From contig CANLEM010000001.1 in NCBI GenBank assembly GCA_947489685.1, positions 806,001-870,000 of the forward strand: a stretch of DNA of 64,000 nucleotides. The letters run 5' to 3'. The notes beneath the pieces are model-generated. The model was not told where the DNA came from. It saw only the letters and a list, made by a program, of their open reading frames with translations, and ran no database searches. The stretch comes from an uncultured Aquimarina sp. (lineage in GTDB: Bacteria > Bacteroidota > Bacteroidia > Flavobacteriales > Flavobacteriaceae). Below, piece after piece: positions 6,964 to 16,264 of the stretch (its first letter is position 1; every line of letters starts with the position of its first letter). A program made the translations under genes and the position numbers.

Positions 6964-8136
6964 TTATTGATCCCAGCTAAAGGATTTTTTACCCCCTTGT
7001 TTTTTAATGGCATTTAATAAAGCCGTTTCGAGACTGGTCTCATCCTTTTTGCTATTACTTTTAATAAATGCAGTCCTTTTTTTGTTTAATTCTTGTATTT
7101 TTTGCTGTATTTCTTTGCGTTGAGCACTTTTTTTGGCAATGTGCTGTTTTAATTCGCTAGTAGATTTACCTTTAAGTTCTTGCGGTAGTTGATCATCTGC
7201 AATTTCTTCTAATTCAAATTCTTTGTCCTCTGCTGCATCGATCAGATCCCAGCTTTTGTTCTTATAAAAACCAGAACTCTTACTCACAGTTCTGCTTACA
7301 GCATTTGCGGCACTATAGGATTTTGCATTACTATCTTGCTCCCGTTGCAAACTTCTTTTTTGAGCTCCGTGACTACCGTAATAGATATAGGTGTCATTTA
7401 ATTGATGATTGAGCTTTAAAATAATATCATCATAGGGTGTAGCAATATGTACAGTTTGGCGATTATGGTCTATAGCACTGTACTCTCCATGAGTGATATC
7501 GGCTCCATTTTTCCACATTGTATCTATTCCTTGTCTATAATTACCGCAAAAAATAGTATTTACGGTGATATCTTTTTCCAAAGCATCTGTAGCAGCATCT
7601 TTATAATCGGTTGGGCCTTGCGTAAAAGGTTCATTTCCGGCTATAAAAATTAACTTAAGGTGGTCGTTGTTTTTTTTCCAATCTAATTGATTAATAGAGG
7701 TGGTAATTACCTTACCACAATACTCATTACCTCCATTTGTGGTTAGCGCAAAAAGCTCCTTAGAGATTTCGTCCAAATCCTCAGAGAATGGTAATACTTG
7801 GCGTATATACCCTTCTTTGGATGACAAACGATCATTACCATATTCATAAAGTGCTATCTGAAGCTTTATGGTATTATGACCACATTTGGCATAAGACAAC
7901 TCATTTACAATTTCCCATAATTGTGCTTTGGCCTGGTCTATTAGCCCATCCATACTGTTACTGGTGTCTAATAATAAAGCTACTTGTATATTGCTGGTAT
8001 TTGGGTCTGTTTTGGTGGTTTGGATCTTATGTGATCCCTCATTCTGAAATGATAAATCCTTATTTGGTTTATGATTTGCATTGCAAGAAATATGAATCAA
8101 TAGGCTTAATGCGCTCCATATAAAAAAAGTTTTCAT
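6964..8136 (-). CDS. VWA-domain lipoprotein
   Basis: 390 residues from the ATG at 8134-8136. I prefer this start over an in-frame ATG 50 codons upstream because it gives a clean lipoprotein signal (hydrophobic run, lipobox HISC, Cys18). The von Willebrand type A domain begins with the MIDAS motif LLLDTSNSMDG (DxSxS), which binds a divalent metal and usually mediates protein contacts. The C-terminal 100 residues are charged and probably coiled-coil (KSAQRKEIQQKIQELNKKR). The protein should sit in the outer or inner membrane facing the periplasm. The partner is unknown. It is divergently oriented to the TPR-kinase gene and has its own terminator. Confidence 0.82.
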   Translation of the reverse strand: MKTFFIWSALSLLIHISCNANHKPNKDLSFQNEGSHKIQTTKTDPNTSNIQVALLLDTSNSMDGLIDQAKAQLWEIVNELSYAKCGHNTIKLQIALYEYGNDRLSSKEGYIRQVLPFSEDLDEISKELFALTTNGGNEYCGKVITTSINQLDWKKNNDHLKLIFIAGNEPFTQGPTDYKDAATDALEKDITVNTIFCGNYRQGIDTMWKNGADITHGEYSAIDHNRQTVHIATPYDDIILKLNHQLNDTYIYYGSHGAQKRSLQREQDSNAKSYSAANAVSRTVSKSSGFYKNKSWDLIDAAEDKEFELEEIADDQLPQELKGKSTSELKQHIAKKSAQRKEIQQKIQELNKKRTAFIKSNSKKDETSLETALLNAIKKQGGKKSFSWDQ

Positions 8137-8354
8137 GGCTTTGTTTTTTAAATTTACGGTAAAACTAGAGCGAACTTTTTTGATCAAAAATCTATAATGA
8201 GTAAAAGAGTGGTGTAATTGAGTAAACTCGACTTTTGATTTAGGGAAGTTTCTTTTTTTGTCGTAAAAACGCTTTCTAAACCCCATTTCTGGAAATTCGT
8301 GATTTTATTATCCGGTTTAAATGGATTAAGTTTATCCTATTCAAATAAAATATA

Positions 8355-10568
8355 ATGAAAAAAATAGGCGTCATACTAGTTGTACTTTGGTTACTGCCGG
8401 CGTGCATATATGGTCAGGAGAAAAAAGAAGCTGCCAGACCGGTTGCGCCTATGAGTATCAAGGGGTCTGTTAAAGAAGAAAGTACCAAAAAACCTATTAA
8501 AGGAGTCGATATCACGATAATGGGTAAAGGAACAGTGATCACAGATGTATTTGGAGATTTTAAAATACAGGCACGGGTTGGTGACGAGTTGGTGATTAGT
8601 CATGATAGTTTTGAGACCGTACATTATACCATTAAAGATGGGCAACGAATAGATGTAGAAGTACAAGAAAATCCTCAAGAGTCTAAATCAAAATCTTTTT
8701 CTAAGAAAAAAAGAGAATCGGTTTATCAAGAAAACCTAAATCAGGCAAAAGAAACGCTTAATAAAGATGCCGCAACTAGTATTGAGTTTATAACCAATGC
8801 ACTAGAGAGTGTAAGAGATGATGACGCTTCTGGCGACGCCAAAAAATCTGAGTTATATGAGACTTTGGCAGATATCTATAGCTATTGGAAGCAACCAGAT
8901 TTGGCAGAAAGTAATTATTTGATTAGTCTTTCAAACAAATACAATACTGATGTAAAAATAAAACTAGGCGCAGCCCAACTGGAAAACAAAAATTATCAAG
9001 GTGCTTTTAAAACCTTTGATCAGTTACATCGCTCACGATTAAACTCTAATCAAAGAATGTTGGTGTATGAAGGATTAGGAGATAGTAATAAGGGACTAGA
9101 AAATTATAAGGTTGCGATACAAAACTATAATAAAGCGCTTGCCATTGGCGAACGAAAAAAACTGGACGATAAAGTAATATCACTCAATTCTAAATTGGCC
9201 GAAATATTGCAGCAACAAGGAAATATATCTGATGCCGAAGGGTATTTGGATAACTCGGTGCAATTAGCACGCCAGAAAGATCGAAAAACGGCTGCCAGAC
9301 AAAGAAGTGTAGCTGCCGATTTTTATAATAAGAGTAATAGTTATGATAAAGAAATACAATTAAGAAAAGAAGCATTAGAAGATATCGGAGAGATTGAAGA
9401 AATTGCCGATGACGAAGCCCCATCCGAAGAGGATAGAGCGATTACCACACAAGTTCAAAATTATAAAATAGCAAACGCGTTTGCTGCTCAAGAAAAATTT
9501 GACGAGGCAATTACTTATTTTGAAGAAAGTAAAAAAGAAGCAGCTTCTAAGAATGATTTGATTGTTCAAAAGGATGCGACCAGAAAATTAGGTGAGGTGT
9601 ATCGCGAAAAAGGAGAGCTAAAAAAAGCATCCGAAGCTTTTGAAGAGTATGAGGCAATTGTAGATAAGCTACATATCCAAAAAGAACAAGAAATATCTCA
9701 AGCAGCACGATTTAGCCGTGAACTTGCATTAAGTGCAAATCGTATTACTACTCTAGAAAAAGATCGAGAATTAAACGAAACACGATATCAATTGGCTTTT
9801 GCCTCTCAAGAATTGGCTAATCAAAAAAGTCTACGGCAGCAGATTGTGATTTACTTTTTGATTGGACTTACTGTTTTATTACTGCTAGCGGCTTATCTTA
9901 TGTATCGCAATATGAAACAGCAACGATATGCCAACAACCTATTGGCTTTAAAATCGTTACGCTCTCAAATGAATCCGCATTTTATTTTTAATGCATTAAA
10001 CTCTGTAAACACATTTATAGCCACAAACGATGAAAGAACTGCTAATCGCTATCTCACAGATTTTTCGTTATTAATGAGGGCAGTTCTAGAGAACAGCGAA
10101 GAAAATTTTATTCCGCTAGAAAAAGAAATTGAATTACTAAAATTATACACGCAATTAGAGCACTTTAGATTTCAGGATAAATTTGAATATACTATTGATG
10201 TGGATCCCGATATTAGTGTAGGCGAATATATGATTCCGCCAATGTTGTTGCAACCTTATGTCGAGAATGCAGTATGGCACGGGTTGCGGTACAAATCAGA
10301 GAAAGGGTTGCTCTCCATACATTTCCGCAAACTTGATTACGATGCGATTGAGATTACCATAAGTGATAATGGTATCGGGAGAAAAAAATCTCAAGAATTA
10401 AAAACGCAAAATCAAAAATTACAAAAATCTCAAGGAATGGGTAATATCAAAAAAAGAATAGCCATTCTTAATAAGATGTATAAGGACAAAGTGGATGTTT
10501 TTATAACAGACTTAGAGGGTAATACCGAAGGAACTCTGGTAAAATTAATACTTAAAAAAGACAAATGA
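8355..10568 (+). CDS. TPR-containing LytS-type sensor histidine kinase with CarboxypepD_reg-like domain
   Basis: 737 residues. In order: signal peptide (1-20), a CarboxypepD_reg-like beta domain (about 35-105, with KPIKGVDITI and the GDFKI turn), TPR-like helical repeats (about 125-440), a coiled segment, one membrane helix (about 496-516), the His_kinase domain with the phospho-acceptor His542 in MNPHFIFNALNS, and a HATPase with N-box PYVENAVWHG (Asn638) and DNGIG (671-675). The sensory part would be periplasmic and the kinase cytoplasmic. The stop overlaps the start of the LytTR regulator by 4 bp, which supports a coupled two-component pair. The signal is unknown. The carboxypeptidase-regulatory domain at the front of a kinase is less common than plain TPR-LytS kinases. 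Confidence 0.9.
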   Translation: MKKIGVILVVLWLLPACIYGQEKKEAARPVAPMSIKGSVKEESTKKPIKGVDITIMGKGTVITDVFGDFKIQARVGDELVISHDSFETVHYTIKDGQRIDVEVQENPQESKSKSFSKKKRESVYQENLNQAKETLNKDAATSIEFITNALESVRDDDASGDAKKSELYETLADIYSYWKQPDLAESNYLISLSNKYNTDVKIKLGAAQLENKNYQGAFKTFDQLHRSRLNSNQRMLVYEGLGDSNKGLENYKVAIQNYNKALAIGERKKLDDKVISLNSKLAEILQQQGNISDAEGYLDNSVQLARQKDRKTAARQRSVAADFYNKSNSYDKEIQLRKEALEDIGEIEEIADDEAPSEEDRAITTQVQNYKIANAFAAQEKFDEAITYFEESKKEAASKNDLIVQKDATRKLGEVYREKGELKKASEAFEEYEAIVDKLHIQKEQEISQAARFSRELALSANRITTLEKDRELNETRYQLAFASQELANQKSLRQQIVIYFLIGLTVLLLLAAYLMYRNMKQQRYANNLLALKSLRSQMNPHFIFNALNSVNTFIATNDERTANRYLTDFSLLMRAVLENSEENFIPLEKEIELLKLYTQLEHFRFQDKFEYTIDVDPDISVGEYMIPPMLLQPYVENAVWHGLRYKSEKGLLSIHFRKLDYDAIEITISDNGIGRKKSQELKTQNQKLQKSQGMGNIKKRIAILNKMYKDKVDVFITDLEGNTEGTLVKLILKKDK

Positions 10569-11296
10569 ATTTAACTGCAATTATTGTAGATGATGAGGCT
10601 AATAGCCGAACTATTTTAAGAAATTATTTGGGTAAATATTGCCCAACGGTTAAGGTGTTGGGTGAAGCAGCTAGTGTAAAAGAAACATTAACGTTGTTAG
10701 AATCTCATGATCCCGATGTATTGTTTCTGGATGTAGAAATGCCCTATGGTAACGCTTTTGATTTTTTAGAGCAGGTTCCGGATCGAACCTTCGAAATTGT
10801 TTTTGTAACGGCCTATGATAATTATGCTGTAGAAGCATTAAATGCCCAAGCCACCTATTATTTGTTAAAACCAATTGCTATTGATGATCTTATTAAAGCA
10901 GTAACTCATGTAACCCATATTAAGCAAAGAGAAAATGCGTTGCAGGATACAGTTTTGGTGCCTAAAACGGCATTGGTAGAAGGTAAAATTACAATCCCAC
11001 AACAAGATGGTTTCGAAGTGTTAGAGATTGCCGATATTTTATATTGCGAGGCAGATGATAATTATACCAAAATTTATCTCGAAAAAGGTCAGAAACTAGT
11101 AAGCAAAACGCTTAAATATTTCGAAGAATCTTTAAAAACTCAGGGTTTTGCTCGAATACACAAAAGCCATTTGGTAAATGTGAGTAGGATTGTGAGATAT
11201 AGGAAAGGGAAGGGGGGAAGTGTTGTTCTTTCTTCGGGTAAAGAACTTTCTGTATCTTCTTCAAAAAAAGGAGCCCTTTTGGATTATTTTAAATAG
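10565..11296 (+). CDS. LytTR-family response regulator
   Basis: 243 residues. The receiver domain has acidic pair Asp9/Asp10, phospho-acceptor Asp56 in FLDVEMP, Thr82 and Lys102 (LLKP). A C-terminal LytTR DNA-binding domain (about 140-243) contains IHKSHLVNVSRI, typical of this class. It pairs with the preceding kinase, whose stop codon it overlaps by 4 bp. LytTR regulators bind direct repeats upstream of targets. Whether it regulates the neighbouring VWA gene is unknown. It converges on murI with only a 5-bp gap and no clear terminator between. Confidence 0.93.
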   Translation: MNLTAIIVDDEANSRTILRNYLGKYCPTVKVLGEAASVKETLTLLESHDPDVLFLDVEMPYGNAFDFLEQVPDRTFEIVFVTAYDNYAVEALNAQATYYLLKPIAIDDLIKAVTHVTHIKQRENALQDTVLVPKTALVEGKITIPQQDGFEVLEIADILYCEADDNYTKIYLEKGQKLVSKTLKYFEESLKTQGFARIHKSHLVNVSRIVRYRKGKGGSVVLSSGKELSVSSSKKGALLDYFK

Positions 11297-11301
11297 TTTA
11301 T

Positions 11302-12096
11302 TTAAAAATCTAAACCTTCTACAGCATAGGTAACTGCTGTATTTGTCTTTACAATATCTTGTAACACTTGTATATCTCCATTGGTATAGAGCATATGTTT
11401 TCCGGGTGTAGTACTTGGGTTTAGTATTTTATTTGTGGTTAGTATCGCTTTGGTTTGCCTGGCCACAGCTTCTCCCGAATCAATTATTTTAACACTATTA
11501 GATAACATCTTTTTTAAAATAGGGATTAAATATGGATAATGTGTGCACCCTAAAACAAGATGGTCAATATGTTGTGCTACCATGGGTGTAAGATAAGAAT
11601 GAAGCAGCTCATGCATTTCTGAAGAATGGATCTTGCCTTCTTCTATAAGTTCGACTAATCCTGTACCAATTACTTCTATTACTTCAATGTTTTGAGCATA
11701 CAGATCAGAGGTTTCTGCAAATAATTCGCTGGATAAGGTGCCTTTGGTGGCGAGTACGCCAACTTTTTTGGTTTGGGTGTGGATTGCAGCAGGTTTTATA
11801 GCAGGTTCGATACCGATAAACGGAATATCATATGTAGATCGCAATACTTTTATAGCATTTGTAGTGGCTGTATTGCAGGCCACAACGATAATTTTGCAAT
11901 TAAACTCTAGAAGTTTTTCTGTGTTTTTAATGCTAAGTGCTAAGATTTCTTCTTTGCTGCGTTTACCGTATGGTGCATATTTACTATCGGCCAAAAAGAT
12001 AGTGTTTTCATTGGGTAAAGCAGTTGTAATTTCTTTCCATATGGAAGTACCCCCAATACCCGAATCAAATATACCAATTGCTTGATTTTGCACCAT
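11302..12096 (-). CDS. murI: Glutamate racemase
   Basis: 264 residues from the ATG at 12094-12096. A TTG seven codons upstream also keeps the frame open but adds no conserved sequence. The enzyme interconverts L- and D-glutamate for peptidoglycan. Visible landmarks are FDSGIGG near the N-terminus and the two catalytic cysteines in VVACNTATTNA (Cys74) and LGCTHYPYL (Cys184). Length is normal for MurI. A strong terminator separates it from the upstream ompH gene, so it probably has its own promoter or depends on read-through. Confidence 0.95.
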   Translation of the reverse strand: MVQNQAIGIFDSGIGGTSIWKEITTALPNENTIFLADSKYAPYGKRSKEEILALSIKNTEKLLEFNCKIIVVACNTATTNAIKVLRSTYDIPFIGIEPAIKPAAIHTQTKKVGVLATKGTLSSELFAETSDLYAQNIEVIEVIGTGLVELIEEGKIHSSEMHELLHSYLTPMVAQHIDHLVLGCTHYPYLIPILKKMLSNSVKIIDSGEAVARQTKAILTTNKILNPSTTPGKHMLYTNGDIQVLQDIVKTNTAVTYAVEGLDF

Positions 12097-12122
12097 TTCT
12101 ACTGTAATTTGTTTCAAAAATA

Positions 12123-12160
12123 AAAAAGACAGCGAGATCTTGTCTCACTGTCTTTAATTT
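12123..12160 (-). terminator. Terminator after the porG-uppS-bamA-ompH operon
   Basis: The stem AAAGACAGCGAGA pairs with TCTCACTGTCTTT (one G:T) around a short loop. It is followed on the minus strand by TTTTTTATTTTT. It lies just after the stop of the distal ompH gene and before murI. Confidence 0.85.
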
Positions 12161-12181
12161 TTATCTGTCAAAGTAGATATA

Positions 12182-12691
12182 TTATATACCTAAATCTTTT
12201 TTTACATCTGCCATAAGGTTTTTACCGTCGGCCATGATTACTCCAGTTCCTGTAGTCGAATCTAATACATACTGAAAACCTTGAGCTCTTGCAACCTTTT
12301 GGATTGAAGTACGAGCTTTTTCATATATAGGCTTCATTAATTCGATCTCTTTTTTCTGAAGATCCTGAAGTGCATTAGTTCTGTAATCGTTAATACTTTT
12401 TTCGGTAGCTTGAATTTCTTGCTGTCTTTTTAAGTTCTCTTCATCAGTTTTAGTTTCTGCTTCTTGAGAATATCTTTTGATAGTGCTTTGTAATTCTAGA
12501 ACCATATTTCTAATCTCAGCGTCATAAGTTTTGTTCAACTTTTCGATCTCGCTTTTAGCAGCTTTAAATGCAGGCATTGCTTCAACCAATTCTTGCGATG
12601 CTATATGTGCTACTTTAGATTGAGCGTTTACAAAACCTGAAGTTCCTATAGTAATTGCAATAGCTACTAGTAATGTTCTAAATTGTTTCAT
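12182..12691 (-). CDS. OmpH/Skp-family periplasmic chaperone (distal copy)
   Basis: 169 residues with a cleavable signal peptide (to about residue 23, VNAQ). The mature part is a small beta segment (VAHIASQELVEAMP), then a long charged coiled-coil hairpin (about 45-130), then a C-terminal beta return (YVLDSTTGTGVIM). This is the jellyfish-like Skp fold that holds unfolded outer-membrane proteins on the way to BamA. The gene follows another ompH gene and bamA in what looks like one transcription unit. Length matches E. coli Skp closely. Confidence 0.92.
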   Translation of the reverse strand: MKQFRTLLVAIAITIGTSGFVNAQSKVAHIASQELVEAMPAFKAAKSEIEKLNKTYDAEIRNMVLELQSTIKRYSQEAETKTDEENLKRQQEIQATEKSINDYRTNALQDLQKKEIELMKPIYEKARTSIQKVARAQGFQYVLDSTTGTGVIMADGKNLMADVKKDLGI

Positions 12692-12742
12692 TTGTAAGTA
12701 ATATTAAAGGGTGTTATAAATTTTAAATTATTTTTCTAATTA

Positions 12743-13588
12743 TTAGCAGCCTCCATCATTTGATTGACCACCGTCTTCTTTTAATTTTTCTTTTGCAGCT
12801 TTTAAAGCATTGATAGAATCCTTTTTCTTTTTTTGTAATTCTAACAATTTTGCTCTTCTTTCTTCAAATTCTTTTCTCTTCGCAGCTCTAATAGAGTCTC
12901 TTTCTGCCTTACGTTGCGCTAATAGTTGTTCTCTTTCTGATTGCTTTTGCAATGTAGCTCTTTCTCGATCTGTTACTTCTCTTTCTTGCTCAGCATTTCT
13001 CTTTTCAGACCTTTCTAGAGATTTCTTTTCCTTCTTACTATTTAGCTGCTTTCTTTTTGATGCTCTATTTAATCTAAGCAGAACCTGATCACTAATATCA
13101 TATCGATCTGCAGAGTACAACATCACCAAGTCGGCAGTTTTATCAAAAACAAAATCATATTTTTTGTTTTTTGCAATTTCCTGAACGGCAACAAAAACTT
13201 GATCTTGAACCGGTTGTACCAATCTTTTTTTCTGAAGAAATAAATCTCCATTAGGACCGAATCGTTTTTGCTGATATTCTAATATTTCTTTTTCTTTAAA
13301 GAAGATATCCTCTTCTCGTTCTTCAATTAATTCTTTAGTTAATAAAACTCTTTCATTATTAAGATCCTTTCGCATTTCTTCTACTTCCTTCAATTCGGCT
13401 TCGATCTCAACTTTCCATTTTTGTACTTTGGTTTCAAGTTCAGAAGCAGCTTCATTATATTCTGAAACATTTTCTAGGATATACTCCATATCGATGTAAC
13501 CAATTCTGATACCTTTTTGTGCATTTGCTGTTTGTGTGAATGATAGCCAAGCCATCACAGCAAAGATTAAAAGAGCCTTTGTTTTCAT
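12743..13588 (-). CDS. OmpH/Skp-family chaperone with extended charged C-terminus (proximal copy)
   Basis: 281 residues: signal peptide (1-23), an OmpH core (about 27-170, with IGYIDMEYILENV and FDKTADLVMLYS), then about 100 extra residues rich in Glu, Arg and Lys. The extension (runs such as EREQLLAQRKAERDSIRAAK) is almost certainly one long coiled coil, ending in a Gly/Asn-rich tail. It lies 36 bp after bamA. It probably works with BamA in outer-membrane protein delivery. The extension could alter oligomer size or contact peptidoglycan; that is speculation. Confidence 0.9.
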   Translation of the reverse strand: MKTKALLIFAVMAWLSFTQTANAQKGIRIGYIDMEYILENVSEYNEAASELETKVQKWKVEIEAELKEVEEMRKDLNNERVLLTKELIEEREEDIFFKEKEILEYQQKRFGPNGDLFLQKKRLVQPVQDQVFVAVQEIAKNKKYDFVFDKTADLVMLYSADRYDISDQVLLRLNRASKRKQLNSKKEKKSLERSEKRNAEQEREVTDRERATLQKQSEREQLLAQRKAERDSIRAAKRKEFEERRAKLLELQKKKKDSINALKAAKEKLKEDGGQSNDGGC

Positions 13589-13623
13589 AACTTTGTTTAT
13601 TTATTGAAATAATCGTGCCAAAA

Positions 13624-16260
13624 TTAAAACTGCTGTCCTATAATAAAATGGGTTTCAAAACCATTAGCCCCTGTATTGGTTCCTGGTATAGGATCAAATC
13701 CATACCCTAAATCAATACCTAATAACCCAAAAGCTGGCATAAATATACGTAAACCTGCTCCAGCAGAACGGTTTAACTGAAAAGGATTGAATCCTTTAAA
13801 GCTGTCGTATGATGCTCCACCTTCTAAAAATGCTAGCATATAAATTGATGCCGCTGGTTTTAGTGTTATAGGATAACGAAGTTCTAACGAATATTTGTTA
13901 TAAATTGTTGCACCATCTCCATCAAAATCTTGATCATTTGGTCTGCTTAACGGAATTAAAGACTGATTAGGGTATCCTCTAAGTGCCACAACTTCTCTTC
14001 CATCAAGACTTGTAGCTCCTAATCCATCTCCTCCAAGAAAATAACGCTCAAAAGGAATATTACCTCGATCATTATTATAAGCTCCTAAGAAACCATACTC
14101 GGCACTAGTTTTTAGAACCAAAGGTTTTTTGCCAAGATTTACAAGACGAGTATACCATGTTCCATCAAACTTAAGTTTGTAATACTCTAACCACTTAAAG
14201 CGTTCTTGATCAATTTCTCCGATTGCATCATTTATTTCAGTATTTCTAACAACATCTCTAGAATCTGTTAAGTCAAGATTGCTTCTTTCTTCATCCAAAG
14301 CACTTCGTTGCGATGCTAAGGCGCTATAATCCTTTCCATCAAACAAAGAATATGGTAGAGATAGCTTAGCTACAATATTAAATTCGGATCCACCAATTGG
14401 AAAAATAGGGTTTACCGTGGTGTTATTACGACTTAATCCTATAGTGTATGATAAATCATTTGATGATCCATTACCAAAGGTAAATAATCTAGTGTTATAA
14501 TTCTTTAAATTATAATGTCTAACACTTATTGCTTGAGATAAGGTGAAGTAATTGTCTGGCCAGTTTAATCTTTTGGCAATACCAATCGATCCACCCGTAA
14601 TAAGAAATTTACTATCCCTATCCACATCACGGTTAATATTGTTAAATAAAAACTGAATAGTATGCGAAAAAGAAGTAGATAGTTGATAAGGTCTTTTTCC
14701 TCCTAACCATGGTTCTATAAATGAAAGGCTGTACGTTTGAAAAAACCTACTGGCCTGAGCTCTTAGTCGTAACGTTTGTCCGTCACCCATAGGTAATGGG
14801 CTATAGGCTTTGCCATTAAAAATATTTCGAATAGAGAAATTATTAAATGCTAATCCCAGGGTTCCTACAAATCCACCACCTCCAAATCCACCTTGGAGTT
14901 CTATCTGGCTGGATCCTTTTTCTACTACAGGATAATTAATATCAATTGTCCCAGCTTGTGGATTGGCATTTTTAAATTGAGGTTCTAGTTGTTCAGGATC
15001 AAAGAATCCTAACTGTCCAATTTCACGAACGGTTCTTACTACCAAGTCCTTGCTGTATCGTTGTCCTGGTCTTGTACGTAAAATCCTGTGTATTACATGG
15101 TCATTGGTTTTATCATTTCCAGTTACCGTGATATGATCAAAATAAGTAAGTTTCCCTTCACGAATTCGAATTTCGAAATCTATAGTATCATTATATACGT
15201 TAGTTTCTACAGCGTCAATACTAGAGAATAAATATCCGTTATTTTGATATAAATTGGTGAGATCATCAGCATCAGGCTTGGTATTATCTGCGATTTGTTT
15301 TTCAAGCAAAACCCCATTGTATACATCACCTTTTTTAATAACTAGTTGCCTGGCTAATTCTCGGTCAGTATATACGCTATTACCCAAGAAATTAATATTT
15401 CCGAAATAATATTTATTACCTTCTTCGATATTTAAGTTTAACGATACGCTCTTATTATCCTCTACGATTAATGTGTCAGACGTTATACGAGCATCTCGAT
15501 ATCCCTTTTCCTTATATTTGGTTATAATATTAGCTTTATCTTCTTGATAATCGGCTTTGATATATTTTGAGCGTTTCCAGAAACGATATCCCTTTTTTTG
15601 CTTGGTGTTTTTCATTGCCCTGCGCACCTTGGCATCAGATAATTGCTCGTTTCCAACAATGTTAATTTGATCAACTTTAACACGATCCCCTTTATCTAAG
15701 CGAAGTACCATGTTTACTTTATTAGAGGCAATAGTATCTTTAACTGGAGTGGTGTTAATGGCAACTTTGGTGTTTAAAAAACCTTCTTTTTTGTATTTAT
15801 TAGAAATAAAGTTTCGGGTAGTAGTAATAAGGTTTTCTGTAACCTTAGCTCCTTTGGTTAAACCATTATCTTTAATTAATTCTTCTCCTTTACGCTTTTT
15901 TACACCTTCTATTCTAACTTCATTAAGTTCTGGTACTTCCTGAATATTAATTTCAATATCAGCAACCTCTCCTTCGACATTGGTGATATAAAAATTAATA
16001 TCGCTAAACAATTCAAGATCCCATAACTTTTTGATCACCTTACTAATTCGATCTCCAGGAAGAAAAATACGTTCTCCTTTTCTAAGCCCTGTGAAAGTGA
16101 TTACCGTTTTCTCGTTGTAGCTGGTAGTACCGGTTACATTGATTTCTCCAAGAATATATTGTTTCCCATTAGAGCCAGGTACACTTTGTGCAGATATTGT
16201 TAATGTGTTTATAAATAAGGCAAGTAACGTAAAATACGCAATAGGTAATTTTTTTGTCAT
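13624..16260 (-). CDS. bamA: Outer-membrane protein assembly factor BamA
   Basis: 878 residues from the ATG at 16258-16260, chosen because it gives a signal peptide (MTKKLPIAYFTLLALF) and lies 4 bp after the uppS stop. A longer frame reaches back inside uppS and has no signal. The N-terminal half has consecutive POTRA domains (for example GTTSYNEKTVITFTGLRKG and VEGVKKRKG-type repeats). The C-terminal half is a 16-strand Omp85 barrel ending in the aromatic residue Phe (FIIGQQF). It folds and inserts outer-membrane proteins and is essential in Gram-negatives. Its place between uppS and two ompH genes is the usual Bacteroidota order. Confidence 0.96.
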   Translation of the reverse strand: MTKKLPIAYFTLLALFINTLTISAQSVPGSNGKQYILGEINVTGTTSYNEKTVITFTGLRKGERIFLPGDRISKVIKKLWDLELFSDINFYITNVEGEVADIEINIQEVPELNEVRIEGVKKRKGEELIKDNGLTKGAKVTENLITTTRNFISNKYKKEGFLNTKVAINTTPVKDTIASNKVNMVLRLDKGDRVKVDQINIVGNEQLSDAKVRRAMKNTKQKKGYRFWKRSKYIKADYQEDKANIITKYKEKGYRDARITSDTLIVEDNKSVSLNLNIEEGNKYYFGNINFLGNSVYTDRELARQLVIKKGDVYNGVLLEKQIADNTKPDADDLTNLYQNNGYLFSSIDAVETNVYNDTIDFEIRIREGKLTYFDHITVTGNDKTNDHVIHRILRTRPGQRYSKDLVVRTVREIGQLGFFDPEQLEPQFKNANPQAGTIDINYPVVEKGSSQIELQGGFGGGGFVGTLGLAFNNFSIRNIFNGKAYSPLPMGDGQTLRLRAQASRFFQTYSLSFIEPWLGGKRPYQLSTSFSHTIQFLFNNINRDVDRDSKFLITGGSIGIAKRLNWPDNYFTLSQAISVRHYNLKNYNTRLFTFGNGSSNDLSYTIGLSRNNTTVNPIFPIGGSEFNIVAKLSLPYSLFDGKDYSALASQRSALDEERSNLDLTDSRDVVRNTEINDAIGEIDQERFKWLEYYKLKFDGTWYTRLVNLGKKPLVLKTSAEYGFLGAYNNDRGNIPFERYFLGGDGLGATSLDGREVVALRGYPNQSLIPLSRPNDQDFDGDGATIYNKYSLELRYPITLKPAASIYMLAFLEGGASYDSFKGFNPFQLNRSAGAGLRIFMPAFGLLGIDLGYGFDPIPGTNTGANGFETHFIIGQQF

Positions 16261-16264
16261 TTCT

